Part shown: one piece after another, positions 1-5,795 of the stretch | Layout: every line of letters begins with the position of its first letter | Position numbering within the stretch: position 1 is the stretch's first letter | Source: Elusimicrobia bacterium UBA6262 | GTDB lineage: Bacteria; CAYTYR01; UBA6262 | DNA: 22,123 nucleotides | Direction: 5' to 3' | NCBI GenBank assembly: GCA_002441095.1 | Contig: DJVG01000037.1 | Location: 1 to 22,123, forward strand | Notes under the pieces: generated by a model | Seen by the model: the letters and a program-made list of their open reading frames with translations, nothing else | Told to the model about the DNA's origin: nothing | Databases searched by the model: none | Position numbers and translations under genes: made by a program

Positions 1-1
1 G

Positions 2-442
2 GGCGATGTAATGAAAGAATCAGCCCAGGCGGCATTGAGCTATATCCGGTCTCATTCCCAGGACCTGGATATCGCTGACGATTTCTTTGAGACCATGGAT
101 ATCCACGTGCACGTTCCCGCAGGAGCTATCCCGAAAGACGGACCCTCTGCCGGTGTCACTATGGCTACTTCGCTGGTTTCGGTTTTAAGCGATAGGCCCA
201 TCAAACATGACCTGGCCATGACCGGGGAGATCACCTTGCGCGGCGAGGTCCTGCCAGTAGGGGGGATCAAAGAAAAAGTACTGGCGGCGCACTTGGCTGG
301 CATCAAGACGATCATTTTGCCTAAAAAGAACGAAGGCGACCTGGAAGATATCCCCCAGGAAATACGGGAGCAAGTGAAATTCATCCTGGTTGATAAATTG
401 GCTGATGTGCTGCAAGAAGCGCTTAACCCAAAAATTACCTAA
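2..442 (+). CDS. lon: Lon protease, C-terminal proteolytic domain (5' end outside window)
   Basis: This is the end of an ATP-dependent Lon protease, which degrades misfolded and regulatory proteins in the cytoplasm. The reading frame is open from base 2, so the visible ATG at 11 is internal. The Ser-Lys dyad of Lon is present: the nucleophile Ser lies in PKDGPSAG (codon 146-148) and the Lys in GGIKEKVLAA (codon 269-271). The TGEITLRGEVLPVGG strand and the ILPKKNEGDL segment are typical of the family, and the C-terminus is of normal length after them. The AAA+ and N-terminal domains lie upstream of the window. The next gene starts 14 bases after the stop, so the two are probably co-transcribed. 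Family assignment is secure. Confidence 0.97.
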   Translation, partial: GDVMKESAQAALSYIRSHSQDLDIADDFFETMDIHVHVPAGAIPKDGPSAGVTMATSLVSVLSDRPIKHDLAMTGEITLRGEVLPVGGIKEKVLAAHLAGIKTIILPKKNEGDLEDIPQEIREQVKFILVDKLADVLQEALNPKIT

Positions 443-456
443 GGTTTACCGGTGTT

Positions 457-984
457 ATGATCAGAATTGGCCTTGTCCCTATAGGACAGATACCAGAATC
501 GTTGGTTACTTTGCTCGCGGCACAAGTAAGAGATAAATTAAAAGGTAATGTCCTGTCCGTAGAGATCCATTCTCCTGTGGCCTTACCGGAAAAAGCCACT
601 CCAGCGTTTGTCCTGGCCCGCTTAGCTCACCTGCTTAATAATGACCAACAAAAGTTTTTGATCGGGCTGGTGGAAGCGGATATTTCTGAATCAGAAGATG
701 ATTTCATCTATAACCGCGAGGAACATAACCGGAGGATGGGCCTCGTAGCCCTGACCCGTTTGCGTCCCGAGTTCTATAAAATGCCGGCCAATGAAGCGGT
801 CTTTCAGGCCCGCATCCTGAAACTGGTCTTGCGGGAAATAGCTTTGCTGCTGGGGCTTAGCCTGTGCCAGGATAAGAAGTGCCTGATGTATCATGCCCGT
901 AACCTGCACGAGATCGATATTAAGTATCCTTCTTTCTGCCTGGATTGCCGTCCACGATTGGATAGGGCTATTTTAAAAAGATAA
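457..984 (+). CDS. Archaemetzincin-family protein lacking the catalytic zinc histidines
   Basis: A 175-residue protein of archaemetzincin length and layout. Active members carry HExxHxxGxxHC, then CxM and a distal CxxC that bind a catalytic and a structural zinc. Here the first motif reads R126-E-I-A-L130-L-L-G133-L-S-L136-C137, so all three catalytic His are replaced (Arg, Leu, Leu) while Glu127 and Gly133 remain. The structural zinc ligands are intact: C137-x4-C142 and C161-x2-C164. Seen: the substitutions and kept cysteines. Known: the family consensus. Inferred: the protein folds but is not a conventional zinc peptidase. It follows lon closely and precedes a histidine kinase. No strong ribosome-binding site precedes the ATG. 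The frame is intact, so it is not an obvious pseudogene. Confidence 0.8.
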   Translation: MIRIGLVPIGQIPESLVTLLAAQVRDKLKGNVLSVEIHSPVALPEKATPAFVLARLAHLLNNDQQKFLIGLVEADISESEDDFIYNREEHNRRMGLVALTRLRPEFYKMPANEAVFQARILKLVLREIALLLGLSLCQDKKCLMYHARNLHEIDIKYPSFCLDCRPRLDRAILKR

Positions 985-1015
985 CCGGCAAAATATTCTT
1001 TTATTCTGGAGCTTT

Positions 1016-2587
1016 ATGGATGCCAAGGACCTGGCTCAATTACTGGAAATAAACAAGATCCTGAATTCAACCCTGGACCTGGATAAGTTGCTGACCATTA
1101 TTATGGAGCAGGCAGCGGTAGTAGTGAAAGCTGAAGCCGCCAGCCTGATGCTGTTGGATCCGGCAACTAATGAACTGGTCTTTGATATTGCCTTAGGAGA
1201 GAAAGGCGAGCAGGTAAAACAGATCCGGCTAAAAACAGGAGAGGGTATCGCCGGCTGGGTCGCCCAGGAAAGAAAAGCGCTCATTGTTAATGATGTCGAG
1301 CAAGATACACGCTGGTGTTCCCGGGCCGATACTAAATCATGTTTTAAAACTAAATCCATGATGTGCGTGCCGCTGCTTTATAAAGACAGGATCAGCGGGA
1401 TCATGGAAGTTATTAATAAAAAGAATAACGGGATCTTTAGCGCGGAAGACCAGCAGATACTGGAAGCCCTGGCTGCCCAGGCAGCCGTGGCAATAGAGAA
1501 TGCCCGTCTTTTCAAAGAGGTACGGGAGAAGAAAGAAGAGATCGAGGCGGTCTTTAAAGGAATGAGTGATGGCGCGGTAGTGACTGATGCCAATTATCAG
1601 GTACTCATGCTGAATGAATCCGCGGTACGACTGCTGGGAATGGAAAAGAGCCAGCTGCTGCGGCATCATTTTTTGGACACCTTACGGGGTAATTATGACT
1701 TTTCTGCCTTATTACCGGAGCACATCGCCTGGTCTGTCAACTACGAGATAAAAAGGCGTGAGGGAAAAAATTATTTCCTGGTATGCTCTACAACCAGGAT
1801 CAATGACGAACAAAAAAAGATCTTAGGCTATATTATCTTACTGCGGGATATCACTGAAGCTAAGAAAGAAAGCATGTTGAAACAAAACTTCCTGGCAATC
1901 ATCTCGCATAAATTAAGAACTCCTTTGACCAGTATTTTGGGCTATTCAGCCATCCTGATGCAGGACCAGGAAACAAAAAAAAATCTCCCTGAATTTCAGA
2001 GCAATGCGCTCCAGGATATTGACCGGCAAGGCCATCAGCTGGCCAGTCTGGTTAATAAACTCCTGGCTTTTACCATGGTCGAAGGTAAGGTACTGGAATT
2101 GAACCGTACCGTGGTAAACCTGCAGGATATATGCCAGGAAATATGCGGCCATTTCCAGGAAGCAGTCAGGCAAAAAGGCTTACAGCTGGAAGTTGACGAT
2201 TCCTGCAAAGGTATTAACAGCCTTTTTGTGGACCAGGAAAAGATCAAAGAAGTATTCATTAACCTTATTGATAATGCCATTAAATTCAATAGCAAAAACG
2301 AAAAATCTGTCAAGATCAGCGGCCGGAAAATGCCCGGGGAAATATTCGAATTCAGTGTCGCTGACAACGGACCGGGAATCCCGCCTGAAGAACAGGATAA
2401 AATATTCCAGCTGTTTTACCAGATAGAAGAAAGTTTTACCGGCCAGACCGAAGGGGCCGGGTTGGGCTTGCCCCTGGTCAAAAGGATCATTGAAGGGCAT
2501 GGCGGCACGATCAGGATAGAAAGTACCATTAATGAAGGCAGCAGGTTTATCTTTACGCTGCCAGTCCAGAAGATACTGGAGAATTAG
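1016..2587 (+). CDS. Soluble sensor histidine kinase, GAF-PAS-HisKA-HATPase
   Basis: A 523-residue kinase without membrane segments, so it should sense a cytoplasmic signal. Order of domains: GAF (about 20-165), PAS (about 175-285), HisKA (about 287-352) and HATPase_c (about 400-518). The phospho-acceptor is His298 in ISHKLRTPL; the residue after it is Lys, where Glu or Asp is usual. The ATP site looks complete: N-box NLIDNAIKFN (416 on), G1 DNGPGIP (450 on), F-box IFQLFYQ and G2 GAGLGLPL (480 on). GGAG at 1008-1011 precedes the ATG. No response regulator lies in the window, so the partner is unknown. It could be co-transcribed with the archaemetzincin gene 31 bases upstream. The stop is followed by a 117-base gap before the sigma operon. 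Confidence 0.93.
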   Translation: MDAKDLAQLLEINKILNSTLDLDKLLTIIMEQAAVVVKAEAASLMLLDPATNELVFDIALGEKGEQVKQIRLKTGEGIAGWVAQERKALIVNDVEQDTRWCSRADTKSCFKTKSMMCVPLLYKDRISGIMEVINKKNNGIFSAEDQQILEALAAQAAVAIENARLFKEVREKKEEIEAVFKGMSDGAVVTDANYQVLMLNESAVRLLGMEKSQLLRHHFLDTLRGNYDFSALLPEHIAWSVNYEIKRREGKNYFLVCSTTRINDEQKKILGYIILLRDITEAKKESMLKQNFLAIISHKLRTPLTSILGYSAILMQDQETKKNLPEFQSNALQDIDRQGHQLASLVNKLLAFTMVEGKVLELNRTVVNLQDICQEICGHFQEAVRQKGLQLEVDDSCKGINSLFVDQEKIKEVFINLIDNAIKFNSKNEKSVKISGRKMPGEIFEFSVADNGPGIPPEEQDKIFQLFYQIEESFTGQTEGAGLGLPLVKRIIEGHGGTIRIESTINEGSRFIFTLPVQKILEN

Positions 2588-2704
2588 TGATAGTAAGTAG
2601 GTATTAGTTGTGGAAGTAAGTATGGAAGTAGGTCTAAAGTCCTAAGAACAGACTTAGTGCTAAGGTAAACTATTTTGCGGATCAGGCGTCTAATGAGGTA
2701 GAGA

Positions 2705-3304
2705 GTGGAAAGTAAGGATGTGGATCTTCAGTTGATTGAAAGGATCAAGAATGGCGATCAGGCAGCTTTCGGATTGCTCTTGGGAAAATACCAGAAGAGA
2801 GCCTATTATTTCTGCTTGCACCTGGTGAGCCAGCCGGAAGACGCTAAGGACCTGGCGCAGGAAGGATTTATCAGGGTCTTTAAAAACATACATACTTTTC
2901 GCGGTATAGCCAGTTTCCAGACCTGGTTTTACCAGATATTACTGAACTTGTGCCGCAGCTACCATCGACACCATTATCTGGTTAACCGCTTCACTTTCAA
3001 TTTCAGCCAGGTGGCAGGGGAAGACGAAGACCAGGAACGAACTTTGGAAAACAGCATACCAGATCCAAGCAGTGAGGGTGACCCACAGCGGTTAATAGAT
3101 AATGGGGACCTGAAACGATTAATGGATAAGGCACTTGCGGCTTTACCCCGGCAACAAAAGGAGATCTTTATTTTGAAACATTTTGAAGAATTAAAGATCG
3201 GCGAAATTTCCGGGATTACCGGGTTAGCAGAAGGGACAATAAAAACCCATTTATTCCGGGCGGTACAGAAACTGCAGGCCGCGTTAAAAGAATTCAAAGT
3301 ATAG
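2705..3304 (+). CDS. ECF (RpoE-like) RNA polymerase sigma factor
   Basis: A 199-residue group IV sigma factor that would direct RNA polymerase to a small set of envelope or stress promoters. Region 2 runs over about residues 15-90 (DAKDLAQEGFIRVFKNIHTFRG, then SFQTWFYQILLNLCRSYHRH). An acidic linker follows. Region 4 is at about 142-195 and contains LPRQQKEIFILKHFEELKIGEIS and the DNA-binding helix AEGTIKTHLFRAVQKL. The start is GTG at 2705, six bases after GAGG (2695-2698); no in-frame ATG nearby competes. The anti-sigma gene begins eight bases after the stop, the usual pairing. The 117-base upstream gap has TCTAA motifs at 2633 and 2689 but no convincing sigmaE-type -35 at the right spacing, so autoregulation is not shown. 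Confidence 0.95.
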   Translation: MESKDVDLQLIERIKNGDQAAFGLLLGKYQKRAYYFCLHLVSQPEDAKDLAQEGFIRVFKNIHTFRGIASFQTWFYQILLNLCRSYHRHHYLVNRFTFNFSQVAGEDEDQERTLENSIPDPSSEGDPQRLIDNGDLKRLMDKALAALPRQQKEIFILKHFEELKIGEISGITGLAEGTIKTHLFRAVQKLQAALKEFKV

Positions 3305-3312
3305 AGGTTATC

Positions 3313-3789
3313 ATGGAATGCAAGAAAATTCAGCAGTCTTTGGCCAGCTACTATTACCGGGAACTTGATATCCCGGTAATGTCAGAAATAGCCAGGCACC
3401 TAGAAACCTGTCCCATGTGCCGGACAGCATATATAGAGAAAAGAAAAACCTTAATCCTGTTTTCCAAAGAGGAGTTAGAACAAGAAAAATCATCTGCTTT
3501 TTGGCAGGATTTCCAATATCAGGTTTATCAGAAATTAGAAGCTGAGAAAACGGCAGGCGCTTGGTGGCGGAGTCTGCTTATCCCGCGCCGCTTGGTGCCA
3601 GCTTTAGCTGGAGCAATTGCCTTGCTGTTCATTATTATCAGCAGTACCCGCCTTGGCCGGCGGGAGCCAGAAATAATTCCTGCTGACTTGCAGATAGTGC
3701 AGGAATTAGAGTTAATGGAAAACTATGAATTGATCCAGGATTTGGATCTGCTGGAGAATTTCTCTGAAGCAGAGCAGTTGAAAGGATGA
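3313..3789 (+). CDS. Zinc-binding transmembrane anti-sigma factor
   Basis: A 158-residue single-pass membrane protein expected to hold the ECF sigma factor inactive. The N-terminal cytoplasmic domain is of the zf-HC2/ZAS type: Cys3 and then H29-x3-C33-x2-C36 (RHLETCPMCR). A hydrophobic segment at about 95-110 (ALAGAIALLFIIIS) crosses the inner membrane. The periplasmic tail (117-158) is acidic and contains ELELMENYELIQDLDLLENF, a motif that recurs in the next gene. AGAGG at 3303-3307 lies five bases before the ATG. The stop overlaps the first possible start of the next gene (ATGA). Release of sigma could follow proteolysis of this protein or a conformational change; the sequence does not say which. 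Confidence 0.9.
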   Translation: MECKKIQQSLASYYYRELDIPVMSEIARHLETCPMCRTAYIEKRKTLILFSKEELEQEKSSAFWQDFQYQVYQKLEAEKTAGAWWRSLLIPRRLVPALAGAIALLFIIISSTRLGRREPEIIPADLQIVQELELMENYELIQDLDLLENFSEAEQLKG

Positions 3790-3791
3790 TC

Positions 3792-4028
3792 ATGCAAAAT
3801 CCGGGCAGGTTGCTCATTATGATATTTATCTTACTGGTATCTTTGAAAGCGCCTCAATTGTATTCAGCGCCGGCAGAAGCAGACCAGGAAATTATTGATA
3901 ATCTGGATATTTTGCTGGATTATGAGTTAATAGATAAATTAGACCTGATCGAAAACTATGACATATTGTCGGCTACGGTACCTGTAGTAACAGAGAACAA
4001 AAGAGGTGACCACGATGAAAATAATTAG
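3792..4028 (+). CDS. Small exported acidic protein sharing the anti-sigma tail motif
   Basis: A protein of 78 residues with an N-terminal hydrophobic segment (LLIMIFILLVSLKA) and a likely signal-peptidase site near YSAPA, so the mature part is only about 50 residues and very acidic. Its core reads IDNLDILLDYELIDKLDLI followed by ENY, which aligns without gaps with the periplasmic tail of the upstream anti-sigma factor: YELIDKLDLIENY against YELIQDLDLLENF, 9 of 13 identical. An ATG at 3786 overlaps the previous stop, but AAAGG at 3781-3785 is better spaced for the second ATG at 3792. The 3' end overlaps the next gene by 14 bases. I do not recognise a named family. Inference: it competes for or co-binds the ligand of the anti-sigma tail. 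Confidence 0.75.
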   Translation: MQNPGRLLIMIFILLVSLKAPQLYSAPAEADQEIIDNLDILLDYELIDKLDLIENYDILSATVPVVTENKRGDHDENN

Positions 4029-4506
4029 ACTGTGGAAGAGGACAAGCCTGTTAATGATTTTTCTGCTGGCTGCCGGCATACTGCAGGCACAGGAGACTAA
4101 CCTGGAGCGCTGGCAAAAGCTGACCCCGGAGCAAAAAGAGTCCCTGCGGCAAGCGCAGCATGATTGGCAGAAATTAAGTCCGGAACGACAACAGGAGATC
4201 AAAACCCGGCTGCAACAATTCAGGGAATTGCCACCGGAAGAACAGGCCAGGATCAGGACTAATTGGCAGCGTTTTCAGCAGCTTTCCCCGGGAGAAAAAA
4301 AGGCGCTCAAACAGAATTATCAACGCTGGCAAAAGCTCAGTCTGCAGGAACGCCAGCAGATCAGGCAGAATTACCGCCGGTGGCAGCAATTGACTCCGCA
4401 GGAACGCCGGGAATTAAAGCAAAAACTGCAAAGATTCCGGCAATTGCCGCCGGCTAAGCGCCAGGCGGTCATCCAGCAAAGACAAAAGGGACTGCCAAAC
4501 AAATGA
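4015..4506 (+). CDS. Exported DUF3106-like protein of seven 18-residue repeats
   Basis: A 163-residue protein with a signal peptide (basic KIIRLWKR, hydrophobic SLLMIFLLAAGIL, likely cleavage after LQA near residue 25). The whole mature protein from residue 34 to 159 is seven repeats of exactly 18 residues, of the form QxLxPEERxxLxxxxxRW/F, for example QKLSPERQQEIKTRLQQF and QQLTPQERRELKQKLQRF. This resembles DUF3106 proteins, periplasmic helical proteins of unknown role often found beside ECF systems. It is rich in Gln, Arg and Glu and should be all-helical. GTG at 4006 is in frame, but GAGGTG at 4003-4008 is well placed as ribosome-binding site for ATG 4015. It overlaps both neighbours. Inference: a periplasmic sensor or chaperone-like partner of the anti-sigma factor. 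Confidence 0.83.
   Translation: MKIIRLWKRTSLLMIFLLAAGILQAQETNLERWQKLTPEQKESLRQAQHDWQKLSPERQQEIKTRLQQFRELPPEEQARIRTNWQRFQQLSPGEKKALKQNYQRWQKLSLQERQQIRQNYRRWQQLTPQERRELKQKLQRFRQLPPAKRQAVIQQRQKGLPNK
4114..4491 (+). repeat. Seven tandem 54-base units in the DUF3106-like gene
   Basis: Codons 34-159 fall into seven units of 54 bases with no insertion or deletion. Conserved positions are Leu at unit position 3, Pro at 5, a charged stretch at 6-9, Leu/Ile at 11 and Trp/Phe at 18. The last residues of successive units are W, F, F, W, W, F, G. The DNA copies are diverged, so this is an old duplication kept by selection on the protein rather than a recent expansion. Confidence 0.85.
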
Positions 4507-5519
4507 AAAAGGTATTAGCCTTATTTTTATGGTTCGTGGTAATGCCGGCTTTGTTGCCGGCATTATTGTATGCCGGTGCGGAGATAGGATCTTCCTTAAC
4601 TGTAGGGCCAGATTCTTATCTGGCAAATTATACTGCCGGCAGGTTCAGTTTAACTAATAAACTGGACCTTAATTTAAGCTATATTTACAGCGATTCTGAT
4701 CTGAGCGCAAAAGCCATAAATACATATAGCGGTGGATTGAATCTAAAGCTGGCAGAGGACCTCAGTTTCCGGGGTAATTACTCTATTACTCCGCAGGTAG
4801 CTGGATATGAGGCTGACGGTTATGGCTTTGGGGCCACGGCGTCTTTTTGTGTCTGGCCCGGTGCCGGAAGTGCAACCAGCCGCGCTTTTAAAACAATAAT
4901 TGATTTAGATTATAACCTCGTCAATAATACCTATGAGGTAAAGACCGATAGTTTTACCATCAATACTCAGACCAGATGGGGTAACCCCAGGCAGGTTGCT
5001 GTTGCTGCTAAGAATACCAGTGAGACTATCAGGCAATCTGGTTGGACTTTGGGCATCACCGAAGTCTTCCCGGCCGGGACATCGCTGTATTTGGGCTATT
5101 CTGATTATGAATACCATCCTGATATTGAAAAAGAGATAGTACTTTATAATACTAATACCAGGCAAAGTAATACCGGAATTTTCAGTTTATCCCCCGGATT
5201 GGGGGGATTTACTAAATACGCCTATGAAGCTCGGATCAGCCAGAATATTGGGCCGCTCTGGACTATATGCGCAGATTATGTTCATGCTGAAGTGCTGCAG
5301 TTCACTCTTAATCAAAATGGGACACCAAGTGATGGTACTCTCACTAGTTTGCTGGACGATTTTTATGAAGTGTCCGGGGTAGGCGCTGATTCTTATACAC
5401 TAGGTATTGATTATTACCTCAATGACTGGATTGTTTTAAATGCCAATTATAGTTTATACCGGGAGGCTTATAAAGATAACAGTCATTATTATAGTTTAGG
5501 GATTACTCTTACTTTTTGA
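4503..5519 (+). CDS. Outer-membrane beta-barrel protein
   Basis: A 338-residue exported protein. It has a signal peptide (KKVLALFLWFVVMPALLPALL, cleavage near YAGA). The rest alternates polar and apolar residues in many strands (for example FSLTNKLDLNLSYIYSD, LSFRGNYSITP, SLYLGYSDYEY, IVLNANYSLYRE). It ends in YSLGITLTF, and a C-terminal Phe is the usual BAM-recognition signal of outer-membrane barrels. Length would suit about 14-16 strands. The start codon overlaps the previous stop (ATGA), so it is the last gene of the sigma operon. No specific porin family is recognised. Inference: either the protein whose folding state the ECF system monitors, or an adaptive pore made under its control. 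Confidence 0.8.
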   Translation: MKKVLALFLWFVVMPALLPALLYAGAEIGSSLTVGPDSYLANYTAGRFSLTNKLDLNLSYIYSDSDLSAKAINTYSGGLNLKLAEDLSFRGNYSITPQVAGYEADGYGFGATASFCVWPGAGSATSRAFKTIIDLDYNLVNNTYEVKTDSFTINTQTRWGNPRQVAVAAKNTSETIRQSGWTLGITEVFPAGTSLYLGYSDYEYHPDIEKEIVLYNTNTRQSNTGIFSLSPGLGGFTKYAYEARISQNIGPLWTICADYVHAEVLQFTLNQNGTPSDGTLTSLLDDFYEVSGVGADSYTLGIDYYLNDWIVLNANYSLYREAYKDNSHYYSLGITLTF

Positions 5520-5543
5520 TCAGGCAAAGATACAGTAAATACC

Positions 5544-5572
5544 TTGACAAAGGAGATGATTTGTCTTAAAAT
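5544..5572 (+). promoter_or_regulatory. Sigma70-type promoter TTGACA-N17-TAAAAT
   Basis: A perfect -35 hexamer (5544-5549) and a 5/6 -10 hexamer (5567-5572) separated by exactly 17 bases, 25 bases after the barrel gene stop. Transcription should begin near 5579. There is no ribosome-binding site and start codon close downstream; the first structures are hairpins, so it probably drives a small RNA or a long leader of the gene at 5796. Confidence 0.75.
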
Positions 5573-5578
5573 ATAAAA

Positions 5579-5687
5579 AATATTGCTGGGGAGTTTATAG
5601 TGAATATTGCCCAGATAATGCAAAAATGCTTGCCTATTATCAGCTGTATTACACCGTCTGGTGTTTAATGCAGGTGATCTTTTTTTT
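5579..5687 (+). ncRNA. Candidate structured small RNA or leader RNA, three hairpins
   Basis: Between the promoter at 5544-5572 and a T8 tract lie about 109 bases without a convincing ORF. Three successive pairings can be drawn: CTGGG 5586-5590 with CCCAG 5610-5614; GATAAT-GCAA 5614-5623 with TTGC-CT-ATTATC 5630-5641 (10 pairs, two-base bulge); and CTGTATTA-CACC 5644-5655 with GGTG-TT-TAATGCAG 5660-5673, followed by T8. I compared it by memory with common riboswitches (c-di-GMP, purine, fluoride, ZTP) and saw no match. It may be a trans-acting small RNA, or an attenuator for the PorV-like gene 100 bases on. Promoter plus terminator spacing is the main support. Confidence 0.5.
5644..5687 (+). 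terminator. Intrinsic terminator
   Basis: A 12-pair stem (one U-G pair and a two-base bulge) with a GTCT loop at 5644-5673, then GTGATC and eight T (5680-5687). It would end transcripts of the upstream sigma operon or of the short RNA starting near 5579. The six bases between stem and T tract are slightly longer than ideal. Confidence 0.6.
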
Positions 5688-5722
5688 GAAGAACAGGGAT
5701 ATAGTGTCCTGAATCATATCTG

Positions 5723-5754
5723 ATCTGTGTAATCGTTTTTAAATCTGTGTAATC
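5723..5754 (+). repeat. Direct repeat of ATCTGTGTAATC
   Basis: The 12-mer occurs at 5723-5734 and 5743-5754, 20 bases apart. It lies in non-coding DNA just before a hairpin and the PorV-like gene. From memory, similar runs are seen as dispersed intergenic filler in several bacterial genomes; no function is evident. Confidence 0.65.
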
Positions 5755-5779
5755 AGTTAGTTACCGTAGGTGACTAACT
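5755..5779. other. Eleven-pair inverted repeat before the PorV-like gene
   Basis: Arm AGTTAGTTACC (5755-5765) faces GGTGACTAACT (5769-5779) across a three-base loop GTA; the only non-Watson-Crick pair is one T-G. It ends six bases before the ribosome-binding site AAGGCGG (5784-5790). It could be an operator, an RNA hairpin gating translation, or a repeat end. No T tract follows, so it is not a terminator. Confidence 0.6.
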
Positions 5780-5795
5780 TAAAAAGGCGGTACTT

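Noticed and set aside
2610..2693. Possible autoregulatory ECF promoter before the sigma gene (GGAAG at 2612 with TCTAA at 2633; GGTAAAC at 2664 with TCTAA at 2689).
   Set aside because: The first pair has the wrong spacing compared with the htrA promoter and Gly-rich repeats around it. The second -10 would overlap the ribosome-binding site GAGG at 2695-2698, so the message would lose it.
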